A stretch of 11,970 nucleotides of DNA from Oscillospiraceae bacterium (GCA_022792755.1 JAAWBP010000149.1:1-11970), one strand, 5' to 3'. Shown: positions 1 to 7,343, numbered from the stretch's first letter. Numbers and translations: made by a program. The notes: generated by a model from the letters alone, not told the origin.

Positions 1-70
1 ACTCTGACGTTTTGCCGCTTTCTAAGTTCCAATCCTGCGAGACGAGTTGTAGGAAACACGTGCCTCGCGG
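1..70 (+). repeat. Intergenic repeat copy E1, 5' part outside window
   Basis: This is the right part of a repeat copy whose left end lies outside the window. The core word GACGTTTTGCCG is followed by CCTGCGAG at 34-41 and CTCGCGGGG at 64-72; GCGAG (37-41) pairs with CTCGC (64-68) to form the second hairpin of the family. It runs directly into the next copy without a spacer, as copies E7 and E8 do. Nothing coding is seen. Confidence 0.7.
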
Positions 71-210
71 GGCGGCGAACCGCCGCTGATAATTCGCACA
101 CCAAGAGTTTACCGGTCTTTAGGTTTTAGTCCTGCGAGGCGCCGCGCGGGAAATGGATGTTGTTACCCGCATTGCCTGCGAATCGCGTTTGTCCGGTCCG
201 GTCACGGACA
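71..210 (+). repeat. Intergenic repeat copy E2
   Basis: The copy opens with the hairpin GGCGG-CGAA-CCGCC (71-84), then the core starting AATTCGCACACCAA (91-104), the short central hairpin region CCTGCGAGGC...CGCGGG (131-150), the second conserved stretch TGCCTGCGAATCGCG (175-189) and the hairpin GTCCG-GTCA-CGGAC (196-209). That last hairpin differs from other copies (GCCCG-GCCA-CGGGC) by paired changes on both arms. A further stem CCGGC-GCAACT-GCCGG (220-235) ending in TTGACA may be its outer end. The copy lies just upstream of the XRE gene, in the same orientation. With E1 it accounts for the whole gene-free stretch before 319, apart from the -10 box. Confidence 0.75.
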
Positions 211-281
211 CGGGATCACCCGGCGCAACTGCCGGTTGACATTGTTCCATCCCGAAACGGTGGCGATGCAACCGGCAATTC

Positions 282-290
282 TGTTATAAT
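282..290 (+). promoter_or_regulatory. Extended -10 promoter element
   Basis: TGTTATAAT carries a consensus -10 hexamer (285-290) with the upstream TG of an extended -10. No good -35 lies 16-18 bp upstream. A TTGACA at 236-241, near the end of repeat E2, is too far away. Transcription would start near 297 and serve the XRE gene at 319. Confidence 0.5.
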
Positions 291-318
291 GACACCATGA
301 AAGAAAGGGGCGCTGAGC

Positions 319-930
319 GTGAATCTGGCAGATAGGATACAAACTTTGAGAAAAGCAAAAGGGATCTCCCAAGAAGAGCTTGCAGATCAGGTGGGGGTTT
401 CGCGGCAGGCCGTTTCGAAATGGGAAAGTGAACAAAGCACACCGGACTTAGAGAAAATAATAGCCATGAGCGGCTTTTTCGGCGTGACGACCGACTACCT
501 TCTAAAGGGCATCGAGCCGGCGGCGGATCAAACGCAGAAGGGCAGAGAAATTACAAGCAAGGTGCTTTATATCTCGTCAACGGCCTTTGTCGCAATCGGG
601 CTGCTTTGCGGCTTCGGCGGATGGAATGAAGAACAGACGATGGAAGCCGTCTGGGGTTCTATGATTATCCAAGCCGTTGGAATTGCCGGCTATTTTATCG
701 GAAAGATATTGTCGGCAGAAAAAGCGCCCTTTTATGCCGGCTGGCTCAATCTGATCGGTGTTTCCTTTATGCCGGTTTCCATGCTGGCGGGGGCTGTTTC
801 ATCCCTCGTTTTCAAACAAGGGTGGATTGCACCTTATCCGGTGGGTGGATTCCACGCTTTGACCTTCTGCCTGGCCTTCTTTTTGGTTTGTGCCATAAGC
901 TTGATCCTGCTCAGGAAACGAACGAAATAA
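319..930 (+). CDS. XRE-family regulator with four membrane segments
   Basis: Predicted DNA-binding regulator anchored in the cytoplasmic membrane. Residues about 6-64 form a Cro/CI-type helix-turn-helix; the recognition part is GVSRQAVSKWESEQSTPD, the usual form of this Firmicutes group. After a short linker there are four hydrophobic stretches, about 81-101, 111-131, 139-164 and 178-198, ending in a basic tail (RKRTK). The GTG start is chosen because AAGGGG lies 8 nt upstream and the HTH begins at once; no ATG gives the full domain. It stands alone, with no kinase, transporter or peptide gene beside it, so its signal and targets cannot be named. It may sense an envelope or membrane state, but that is inference. 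The XRE assignment is secure; the role is unknown. Confidence 0.88.
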   Translation: MNLADRIQTLRKAKGISQEELADQVGVSRQAVSKWESEQSTPDLEKIIAMSGFFGVTTDYLLKGIEPAADQTQKGREITSKVLYISSTAFVAIGLLCGFGGWNEEQTMEAVWGSMIIQAVGIAGYFIGKILSAEKAPFYAGWLNLIGVSFMPVSMLAGAVSSLVFKQGWIAPYPVGGFHALTFCLAFFLVCAISLILLRKRTK

Positions 931-1045
931 ACAGATTCCATACGGCGGGAAAGTCCTATCTGCCATTCCGGAGGGATTTGCCCTATCGGATGGAATGGAA
1001 GCAAAAACAGGCGTATGTGCAGGTAAAATGAAACAAAAAAATTAA

Positions 1046-1073
1046 CAAGGGCCAGCCGGAAGGCTGGCCCTTG
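1046..1073 (-). terminator. Rho-independent terminator
   Basis: A perfect 12-bp stem (CAAGGGCCAGCC / GGCTGGCCCTTG) closes on a GGAA loop. On the minus strand it is followed by a T-rich run (complement of AAACAAAAAAATTAA, 1031-1045), so it ends the gene at 1117-1416. On the plus strand it lacks a T run but may also slow readthrough from the XRE gene. Confidence 0.85.
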
Positions 1074-1116
1074 TCCAGTAAAATCGTGCAATTTTCTGCT
1101 GCCGACACAGATGGAT

Positions 1117-1416
1117 TTACTCCAGCTTGCCCTCCAATGCGCGCTCAAGCCAGATGTTCGCAATGTCCAGCGCCTGGTAGAGCCCCTTCTTCTCAGCTTT
1201 TTTGACCACGATGTCCATCGGGTTGATGGTGGTGTCGGTCCGCATCAGCTGGATGGTGACAGCGTCCGCCAGATCCAGCTCACCGTTTTTGGTGTGGGAA
1301 AGGACGTTCAGCATGACGACGAAATCGTCGCCCATCGAACCGTAATAGATCGCATCGCCCTTGCGGACAAGCGGCCGGCCTTTATAAGAAAAAAACGGAG
1401 TTTGATTCTCGCTCAT
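1117..1416 (-). CDS. Small conserved Clostridia protein of unknown function
   Basis: A 99-residue soluble protein beginning MSENQTPFFSYKGRPLVRKG. I recall close relatives with the same opening and a YYG...M...D.VVM...LS pattern across Clostridia, all unannotated. The C-terminal half (VVKKAEKKGLYQALDIANIW) is amphipathic and charged; no signal peptide, membrane segment or metal motif is seen. The frame is open up to 1443 with two further ATG codons, but the start at 1416 fits best: AGAGAGG lies 8 nt upstream and family members begin at MSENQ. It is a one-gene unit with a promoter at 1528-1556 and a terminator at 1046-1073. Function unknown. Confidence 0.8.
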   Translation of the reverse strand: MSENQTPFFSYKGRPLVRKGDAIYYGSMGDDFVVMLNVLSHTKNGELDLADAVTIQLMRTDTTINPMDIVVKKAEKKGLYQALDIANIWLERALEGKLE

Positions 1417-1527
1417 TTTAACTGCCTCTCTTTCATTCATCATTCGTCATCCGGCGCAGAACACGCCAGTTCTATCCATTCGCTTCGGCATTCGTACAAT
1501 TTTACAAGATATGAAGATCAGTATATT

Positions 1528-1556
1528 ATTGTATCACATTCCGAAGGGAAAGTAAA
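1528..1556 (-). promoter_or_regulatory. Promoter for the small protein at 1117-1416
   Basis: On the minus strand, TTTACT (1556-1551), a 17-bp spacer and TACAAT (1533-1528) form a good sigma-A-type promoter. Transcription would start near 1521, giving a leader of about 105 nt. It is back to back with the plus-strand promoter at 1606-1634. Confidence 0.6.
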
Positions 1557-1605
1557 CGAAAACAAAAAGATTTCTTTGTGCGGGGCCAATTTCCGGCAAG
1601 TGGTC

Positions 1606-1634
1606 TTTACCGCGGCCTCGCTTCATAGTATGAT
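1606..1634 (+). promoter_or_regulatory. Promoter for the flavodoxin-fold gene
   Basis: TTTACC (1606-1611), a 17-bp spacer and TATGAT (1629-1634). Transcription from about 1641 would carry the whole repeat E3 in a leader of nearly 250 nt before the gene at 1889. Confidence 0.5.
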
Positions 1635-1670
1635 AAAAGGGTGCCCCCGATTGGCCTGTGCCCAGGCCAG

Positions 1671-1848
1671 ACAATTCGCACACCAAGGTTTTACCGGTTT
1701 TTGGGTAATAGACCTGCGAGGCGCGTTATACAAAACATGCAGCCCGCGGGTTATGGGCTTGCAGGTCTTGCATTGCTTGCGGATCGCGATTGACAGCGGA
1801 AACATTCCGCCCTGCCCGGCCACGGGCGTGGAATGTTTCCGCTGTCAA
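1671..1848 (+). repeat. Intergenic repeat copy E3 ending in a long palindrome
   Basis: The core runs from ATTCGCACACCAAGG (1674) through GACCTGCGAGGCGCG to CCCGCGGG, then TTATGGGCTTGCAGGTC and GGATCGCGATTGACAGCGG. Its right end is an unusually good palindrome: the 19-base arm at 1790-1808 (TTGACAGCGGAAACATTCC) is repeated inverted at 1830-1848, and within it CCCG-GCCA-CGGG (1815-1826) forms an apical stem. The left terminal hairpin is missing or altered. The copy fills most of the gene-free stretch between 1417 and 1888 and probably lies in the 5' leader of the next gene. Confidence 0.75.
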
Positions 1849-1888
1849 CCAAGGGCATTATTATTTTAACAGAGTTGAGGTGTTGTTT

Positions 1889-2431
1889 ATGTCGATTCCC
1901 GTTATCTGGTGCAGCCCAAACCCGGACGGGCTGACCGCGGCCTGCAAAGACGCCGCCCTCCGCGGGATTGCGGCGGCGGGGAGAGAGGCTGAGCCGGTCC
2001 AGCTCAACGCGCTGTCGGTCGAGCGCTGCCGCGTCTGTCAAAACGGCTACGGCGAATGCAAAGAAAAAGGGAGCTGCGTCATCCAGGACGATGTCGCCGC
2101 TCTCTACCAAAAAATGGTCAAGGCCGAAGCGGCCGTCTTGATCACCCCGGTCTACTGGCACGACCTTTCCGAGCCGCTCAAAGCCCTGATGGACCGGATC
2201 CGCCGGATGGAGACGGCGCACAACCACTATTTAAAGGAAAAGCCCTGCATCTTCATGGCGGCGGCGGGCGGCTCCGGAAGGGGAACCTCCTACTGCATGC
2301 TCAATATGGAGGAGACGCTCAGCCACATCGGGATGATCCCCCGCGACCGGCTGCCGGTCACCCGCTTTTCCCGGGAGTACATGCTGAAAGCGGTTGAAGC
2401 GTCGGCGAAACGGCTTTGCGAGGAGCTGTAG
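1889..2431 (+). CDS. Flavodoxin-fold / NADPH-dependent FMN reductase family protein
   Basis: A 180-residue protein that should bind FMN and act as a cytosolic flavin-dependent oxidoreductase; its electron donor and substrate are not evident. The FMN phosphate loop is SPNPDGLT (residues 9-16), and TPVYWHDLSEPLKALMDR (86-103) is the second flavin-contact and dimer motif of the family. Between them are cysteines 47, 50, 57 and 63 followed by VIQDDV, like the cysteine patch of the iron-sulfur flavoprotein branch. The spacing, CX2CX6CX5C, is not the classic compact one, so a cluster is possible but unproven. The ATG at 1889 is preferred over the open frame back to 1790, because upstream codons lie in repeat E3 and a GAGG site sits 8 nt before this ATG. 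The gene ends 13 nt from the convergent hydrolase. Confidence 0.85.
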   Translation: MSIPVIWCSPNPDGLTAACKDAALRGIAAAGREAEPVQLNALSVERCRVCQNGYGECKEKGSCVIQDDVAALYQKMVKAEAAVLITPVYWHDLSEPLKALMDRIRRMETAHNHYLKEKPCIFMAAAGGSGRGTSYCMLNMEETLSHIGMIPRDRLPVTRFSREYMLKAVEASAKRLCEEL

Positions 2432-2444
2432 AACCACAGGCGGA

Positions 2445-3113
2445 TCACCGGGCCCCGCCCGGGAGGAAAAAGTCCCGGAGCAGCGGGAACAGTTTATCGC
2501 TGTGGATTACATAGCTCCCGTGGGTCTCCCCCGGCAGGATCTGGAGCGCCGCGCCGGGGATCCCTTCGGCGATGGCCCGGGTTTCCGATTCCCTGACGAG
2601 ATCCCGCCCGCCTGCGAGGACGAGGGTGGGGATTTCGATCCGCGCAAGCGCTTCCTCTGCAATCTGAGGCTCGTCCAGCATCATTTTAAGGAGCGGGCGG
2701 CGGGTCAGGAGGAATTCCGCATGGAAAAGGGCGCGCCAGCCCCGCTTGAGGCCCGCCGGCGTGAGGTTCGCGCCGCAGACGGCCATCCGGGAAAGGAGTG
2801 CCGGCTGGGAGGAAGCGAGGAGCAGCCCGATGATCCCGCCGTCGCTGAACCCGCAGAAAAACGGCCGCTCAAGCCCCAGCTCCCTGATAAAAGCGGAAAG
2901 CGTTTCGGCAAAACCGGCATAGTGAAATTCTCCCGGTCTCTGGCTCCTCCCGTGCCCTGGGGAATCGACCGCGTAAACGGTGAAGAGCTCCGCCAGGCGG
3001 GGGATCAGCCGGTCGAAAACCGTGTGGTCTTCCCCGTTGCCGTGAACCAGGATGAGGGGCGCGCCCTCTCCAGCCTTTTCATAATAAAGATTGATGCCGC
3101 AGTCTAAAAACAT
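2445..3113 (-). CDS. Alpha/beta-fold hydrolase
   Basis: A 222-residue cytosolic hydrolase with a complete catalytic triad: nucleophile Ser90 in GFSDGG, Asp171 in AGGRDLV and His198 in GETHGSY. The oxyanion motif HGNG is at 24-27 and SPGHGRS at 51-57. A small lid region lies near 115-160. Relatives act on esters, lactones or similar bonds; the substrate cannot be told. The start at 3113 (MFLDCGINLYYEKAGEG) matches where the fold begins. No convincing Shine-Dalgarno precedes it, and an in-frame GTG three codons upstream is also unsupported. The frame stays open to 3464 across repeat E4, which is taken as leader rather than protein. The gene converges on the flavodoxin-fold gene with no T-tailed terminator between; CCGGGC-CCC-GCCCGG (2448-2462) lies within its last codons. 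Confidence 0.85.
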   Translation of the reverse strand: MFLDCGINLYYEKAGEGAPLILVHGNGEDHTVFDRLIPRLAELFTVYAVDSPGHGRSQRPGEFHYAGFAETLSAFIRELGLERPFFCGFSDGGIIGLLLASSQPALLSRMAVCGANLTPAGLKRGWRALFHAEFLLTRRPLLKMMLDEPQIAEEALARIEIPTLVLAGGRDLVRESETRAIAEGIPGAALQILPGETHGSYVIHSDKLFPLLRDFFLPGGAR

Positions 3114-3204
3114 ATCGGTCACAATACGGCGCGGGATCACAGCGAAAGTGTGCGCTCCGGCGCCGTTCCTTTCGGTCGTTTGTCGAGGCGGCAGCCCCGG
3201 AAGT

Positions 3205-3301
3205 CCGCGAGGCAGTACTTTACACAATCTGCCTTGCAGGACTGCCGCGTTAAAATCGGTATCACTTTGGTGTGTAAATTGCCTGCGGCGGTCCGCCGCC
3301 G
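3205..3301 (-). repeat. Intergenic repeat copy E4, inverted
   Basis: Read on the minus strand, the copy starts with a GGCGG-CGGA-CCGCC type hairpin (about 3301-3286), continues with CAATTTACACACCAAAG (3281-3265), then CCTGCAAGGCAG...CTGCCTCGCGG (3240-3205), where eight of nine arm bases pair. The second half of the element is not clearly recognisable below 3205. It is the first copy in minus orientation and lies directly upstream of the minus-strand hydrolase. The rest of the 3114-3481 gap is AT-rich (3335-3480) and holds no gene that I can support. Confidence 0.65.
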
Positions 3302-3481
3302 TCTTTTCAACATACCACACCGCCCTGAAAGCGGGATGATAAAAATGTAAATTTTTCAAAAATTTGCCTGCGTCTGCCGTTTTGGAAGGAAAAAGGAAAA
3401 GAAATTGGAATTTAAACTCCAGTTTGTTTATTTTTCTTTTATTTTCCAAATAGTTGAATGACAAAACTTCGACAATATCCC

Positions 3482-3510
3482 TTTACAATGCGAGGGAAAC
3501 GTGATAAAAT
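3482..3510 (+). promoter_or_regulatory. Strong promoter for the PFOR gene
   Basis: TTTACA (3482-3487), a 17-bp spacer and TAAAAT (3505-3510), with TG at 3502-3503 as an extended -10. The 50 bp upstream are rich in T and A runs (3424-3460), like an UP element. Transcription would start near 3517. Confidence 0.7.
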
Positions 3511-3523
3511 TTAAAGCGACAGA

Positions 3524-3552
3524 ACACAGCCCCGGAGTTGTCGGGGCTGTGT
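3524..3552 (+). promoter_or_regulatory. 5'-terminal stem-loop in the PFOR leader
   Basis: ACACAGCCCCG (3524-3534) and CGGGGCTGTGT (3542-3552) form a perfect 11-bp stem with a 7-nt loop. It would begin about 7 nt from the predicted mRNA 5' end and stop 16 nt before the AGGAGG site (3569-3574), which stays free. No T run follows, so a terminator is unlikely. Such a 5'-end stem can protect an mRNA from decay. Confidence 0.65.
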
Positions 3553-3581
3553 GTTGAGAAAACAATTCAGGAGGAAAGAAA

Positions 3582-6500
3582 ATGGCAAGAAAGATGAAAA
3601 GCATGGACGGCAACACCGCCGCGGCGCATGTAGCATATGCGTTTACGGAAGTTGCCGCCATTTACCCGATCACCCCGTCCAGCCCGATGGCGGACAGTGT
3701 TGATCAGTGGAGCGCTGTCGGCCAGAAGAACATCTTCGGCACCCAGGTGAACGTCATGGAGATGCAGTCCGAAGCGGGCGCGGCCGGCGCCGTTCACGGC
3801 AGCCTTGCGGCCGGTGCGATGACCACCACCTTCACCGCTTCTCAGGGCCTGCTTCTGATGATTCCGAACATGTATAAAATCGCGGGCGAGCTCCTTCCGA
3901 GCGTCTTCCATGTATCCGCCCGTACCGTCGCGAGCCATGCGCTGAACATCTTCGGCGACCATTCCGACGTTTACGCCTGCCGTCAGACCGGCTTTGCGAT
4001 GCTGGCCGAGTCCAACCCGCAGGAGGTCATGGACCTTTCTGCGGTTGCCCACCTGGCGACCATCAAGGGCCGCGTTCCGTTTATCAACTTCTTCGACGGG
4101 TTCCGCACCTCCCACGAGATCCAGAAGATCGAGACCTGGGATTACGACGACCTCGCCGAGATGACCGACTGGGATGCGATCAAAGCCTTCCGCGACCACG
4201 CCCTCAACCCGGAGCATCCGGCGATGCGCGGTTCCCACGAGAACGGGGATATCTTCTTCCAGCATCGTGAGGCCTGCAACAAGTACTACGATGCTCTCCC
4301 GGCGATCGTCGAGGAGTACATGGGCAAGGTCAACGCCAAGATCGGCACCAACTACCAGCTCTTCAACTACTACGGCGCGCCCGACGCGGAGCGTGTCATC
4401 ATCGCGATGGGCTCCATCTGCGACGTCGCCGAAGAGGTTGTCGATTACCTGACCGCCAAAGGCGAAAAAGTCGGCTTGATCAAAGTACGCCTCTACCGTC
4501 CGTTCGTTTCGGCGAAGCTGCTCGAAGCGATCCCGGCGACTGCTAAGAAGATCGCCGTCCTCGACCGCACCAAAGAGCCGGGCGCCCTGGGCGAGCCGCT
4601 CTTCCTCGACGTTGTCACCGCCCTGCGTGAAGCAGGAAACGATGCGAATGTCATCGGCGGCCGTTACGGCCTCGGTTCCAAAGACACCCCGCCGTCCAGC
4701 GTTTTCGCCGTCTACGACGAGCTGGCGAAGAGCGAGCCGAAAGCCCGGTTCACCATCGGGATCAACGACGACGTCACATATCTCTCCCTGGAGGAGAAGC
4801 CCTCCCCGAACACCGCTGCGGAAGGCACCACCGAATGTAAGTTCTGGGGCCTCGGCGGCGACGGAACGGTCGGCGCGAACAAAAACTCCACCAAGATCAT
4901 CGGCGACCACACCGACAAATACATCCAGGCGTACTTCCAGTACGACTCCAAGAAGACCGGCGGCATCACCGTCTCCCATCTGCGCTTCGGCGACAAGCCG
5001 ATCCGCAGCCCCTACTACATCAACAAGGCCGACTTTGTCGCCTGCCACAACCCCTCTTATGTTGTCAAGGGCTTCAAGATGGTCAACGACGTCAAGCCGG
5101 GCGGGATCTTTATGATCAACTGCCAGTGGAGCGACGAGGAACTGGATCACCACATGCCCGCTGAAGCGAAACGCTACATCGCGCAGAACAACATCCAGCT
5201 CTACACCATCAACGCGATCGACAAAGCGATCGAGATCGGGATGGGCAAGCGCACCAACACCATCCTCCAGTCTGCTTTCTTCGCCCTTGCGAATATCATG
5301 CCGGCTGAGGATGCGATCAAATACATGAAAGAAGCGGCGAAGAAGTCCTACTCCAAGAAGGGCGATGCCGTTGTCGAGATGAACTACAAGGCGATCGACG
5401 CCGGTAAAGACGCGCTCCACAAAGTCGAAGTTCCGGCTTCCTGGGCGGATGCGAAGGACCCGGCCGATGAAAGCCAGCTCAAAGGCAACCCGGCCACCGT
5501 CAAGATGGTCAAGGAAATCCTCGAGCCGGTCTCCAAGATGGACGGCGACAGCCTGCCGGTTTCCGCCTTCGTCGATCACGTCGACGGGCAGTTCGAGCAG
5601 GGCGCTTCCGCTTATGAGAAACGCGGCGTAGCCGTCAATGTTCCGGAGTGGAATCCGGACACCTGTATCCAGTGCAACCAGTGCGCTTATGTCTGCCCGC
5701 ACGCCACCATCCGTCCGTTTGCCCTGACCGCCGACGAAGTGAAGAACGCTCCGGAGGGGATCAAGACAAAACAGATGACCGGAAAGGGCTGCGAGGATTA
5801 CCAGTTTGCGATGACCGTTTCCCCGCTTGACTGCATGGGCTGCGGCGTCTGCGTCAACGTCTGCCCGACCGCTGCCAAAGGAACCCTCAAGATGGTTTCC
5901 CAGGAAAGCCAGGCGGCACAGCAGCCGGTCTTCGACTACTGTGTTGAGAACATCAAGAAGAAAGATGGCATGATGGCTGAGACCACCGTCAAGGGCTCCC
6001 AGTTCAACCAGCCGCTCCTCGAGTTCTCCGGTTCCTGCGCGGGCTGCGCCGAGACCAGCTACGCCCGTCTGATCACCCAGCTGTTCGGCGAGCGGATGTT
6101 CATCTCCAATGCCACCGGCTGTTCCTCCATTTGGGGCGGCCCGGCTGCGACTTCCCCGTACACCACCAGCAAGGTCAGCGGCTTTGGCCCGGCCTGGGCG
6201 AACAGCCTCTTTGAGGACAACGCCGAGCACGGCTTCGGTATGTACCTCGGCCAGAAAGCGGTTCGTGACAGCCTGGCTGCCAACACCCGTGCGCTGATCG
6301 CTGTCGATTACACCGATGCTTCGCTGAAAGAGGCGGCGCAGGCTTGGCTCGACACCATGGACGACGGCAAGCTCAACGGCGCTGCGACTGAGAAATACGT
6401 TGCGGCCCTTGAGGAGTGCGTGATCGACGGATGCACCTGTGAGGCTTGCAAACTGGGCCGTGAGATCTTAGGCAAGAAACAGTACCTCGCCAAGAAATCC

Positions 6501-7157
6501 GTCTGGATCTTCGGCGGCGACGGCTGGGCTTACGATATCGGATTCGGCGGCCTCGACCATGTCATCGCTTCTGGCGAGGACGTCAACATCATGGTCTTCG
6601 ACACCGAGGTTTACTCCAACACCGGCGGCCAGGCTTCCAAAGCCAGCCAGATCGGCCAGGTCGCTCAGTTTGCTGCGGCTGGTAAGGCCATCGGCAAGAA
6701 GAGCCTTGCTGAGATCGCGATGAGCTACGGCTATGTCTACGTTGCGCAGATTGCGATGGGTGCAAACCAGGCCCAGACCATCAAAGCGATTGCTGAGGCG
6801 GAGGCTTATAAAGGCCCGTCCCTCATCATCGGCTATGCTCCGTGTGAGATGCACGGCGTCAAGGGCGGTATGACCAACTGCCAGGCTGAGATGAAGAAGG
6901 CGGTCGAGGCTGGTTACTGGAATATGTTCCGCTACAACCCGGCGCTCAAGGCCGAGGGCAAGAACCCCTTCATCCTCGACAGCAAGCCTGCTACCGCGGA
7001 TTACAAGGAGTTCATCTCGAACGAGACCCGGTACAACCGCCTGAAACTGGCCTTCCCGGATCGTGCGGAAGAGCTGTTCGACAAGGCGGCCGACCGTGCG
7101 AAGGAGCAGTATGAGCATCTGGTCAAATTGCAGAAGCTCTATGGCACCGAGGAATAA
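3582..7157 (+). CDS. nifJ: Pyruvate:ferredoxin (flavodoxin) oxidoreductase
   Basis: A one-chain PFOR of 1191 residues, the usual length. It converts pyruvate and CoA to acetyl-CoA and CO2 and passes two electrons to ferredoxin or flavodoxin in the cytosol. The pyruvate-binding N-terminal domain shows YPITPSSPMAD (28-38) and the conserved Glu64 region. The gamma-type domain lies around 420-610. Two 4Fe-4S sites follow: C695, C698, C701, C705 and C751, C754, C757, C761. The proximal cluster ligands are C819, C822, C847 and C1088. The thiamine diphosphate motif runs from GGDGWAYDIGFGG (978-990) to DTEVYSNTGG (1007-1016). All cofactor residues expected for the family are present. AGGAGG stands 7 nt before the ATG. 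Third codon positions are strongly C- or G-biased, fitting high expression. It is a single-gene unit between its own promoter and terminator. Confidence 0.98.
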   Translation: MARKMKSMDGNTAAAHVAYAFTEVAAIYPITPSSPMADSVDQWSAVGQKNIFGTQVNVMEMQSEAGAAGAVHGSLAAGAMTTTFTASQGLLLMIPNMYKIAGELLPSVFHVSARTVASHALNIFGDHSDVYACRQTGFAMLAESNPQEVMDLSAVAHLATIKGRVPFINFFDGFRTSHEIQKIETWDYDDLAEMTDWDAIKAFRDHALNPEHPAMRGSHENGDIFFQHREACNKYYDALPAIVEEYMGKVNAKIGTNYQLFNYYGAPDAERVIIAMGSICDVAEEVVDYLTAKGEKVGLIKVRLYRPFVSAKLLEAIPATAKKIAVLDRTKEPGALGEPLFLDVVTALREAGNDANVIGGRYGLGSKDTPPSSVFAVYDELAKSEPKARFTIGINDDVTYLSLEEKPSPNTAAEGTTECKFWGLGGDGTVGANKNSTKIIGDHTDKYIQAYFQYDSKKTGGITVSHLRFGDKPIRSPYYINKADFVACHNPSYVVKGFKMVNDVKPGGIFMINCQWSDEELDHHMPAEAKRYIAQNNIQLYTINAIDKAIEIGMGKRTNTILQSAFFALANIMPAEDAIKYMKEAAKKSYSKKGDAVVEMNYKAIDAGKDALHKVEVPASWADAKDPADESQLKGNPATVKMVKEILEPVSKMDGDSLPVSAFVDHVDGQFEQGASAYEKRGVAVNVPEWNPDTCIQCNQCAYVCPHATIRPFALTADEVKNAPEGIKTKQMTGKGCEDYQFAMTVSPLDCMGCGVCVNVCPTAAKGTLKMVSQESQAAQQPVFDYCVENIKKKDGMMAETTVKGSQFNQPLLEFSGSCAGCAETSYARLITQLFGERMFISNATGCSSIWGGPAATSPYTTSKVSGFGPAWANSLFEDNAEHGFGMYLGQKAVRDSLAANTRALIAVDYTDASLKEAAQAWLDTMDDGKLNGAATEKYVAALEECVIDGCTCEACKLGREILGKKQYLAKKSVWIFGGDGWAYDIGFGGLDHVIASGEDVNIMVFDTEVYSNTGGQASKASQIGQVAQFAAAGKAIGKKSLAEIAMSYGYVYVAQIAMGANQAQTIKAIAEAEAYKGPSLIIGYAPCEMHGVKGGMTNCQAEMKKAVEAGYWNMFRYNPALKAEGKNPFILDSKPATADYKEFISNETRYNRLKLAFPDRAEELFDKAADRAKEQYEHLVKLQKLYGTEE

Positions 7158-7181
7158 TCTCTAACAGAAAAGAAAATGCAG

Positions 7182-7215
7182 AAGGGACACTTCAAATAAG
7201 AAGTGTCCCTTTGCC
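7182..7215 (+). terminator. Terminator after the PFOR gene
   Basis: A perfect 12-bp stem, AAGGGACACTTC (7182-7193) and GAAGTGTCCCTT (7200-7211), with loop AAATAA, followed by TGCCTTTGCC. The T run is short. It lies 24 nt after the PFOR stop codon. Confidence 0.8.
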
Positions 7216-7343
7216 TTTGCCGATCGGGAAAAAACCAGCTGTGCAACCTGTAGTTTACATTTAGAACCCTTTAGATGGTGGCCCTTCAGCCATAAAACAG
7301 GTATACTGTGCAGGAACAAATGAATTTGGAGGGAAGATGAAGA

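Noticed and set aside
963..998. Hairpin CCATTCC...GGAATGG after the first XRE gene, as its terminator.
   Set aside because: The 7-bp outer stem has a long interior and no T run; it may be chance.
1111..1869. A 252-codon plus-strand frame across the small protein, promoters and repeat E3.
   Set aside because: It runs opposite a better-supported gene and through repeats and a promoter region, with no ribosome site and no family resemblance.
2432..2462. Bidirectional terminator between the convergent flavodoxin-fold and hydrolase genes.
   Set aside because: The only hairpin (CCGGGC-CCC-GCCCGG) lies in hydrolase codons and has no T run on either side.
2394..3107. A 237-codon plus-strand frame opposite the hydrolase.
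   Set aside because: It is the shadow of a GC-rich gene with a complete catalytic triad on the other strand; its own product looks unstructured.
3349..3365. AT-rich palindrome AAATTTTT-C-AAAAATTT upstream of the hydrolase.
   Set aside because: It has no adjacent promoter with good spacing, and such palindromes are common by chance in an AT-rich stretch.
3567..6230. An 887-codon open frame antisense to the PFOR gene.
   Set aside because: It mirrors the strong C/G third-position bias of nifJ; the translation is low-complexity with no known fold, and no promoter or ribosome site was found for it.
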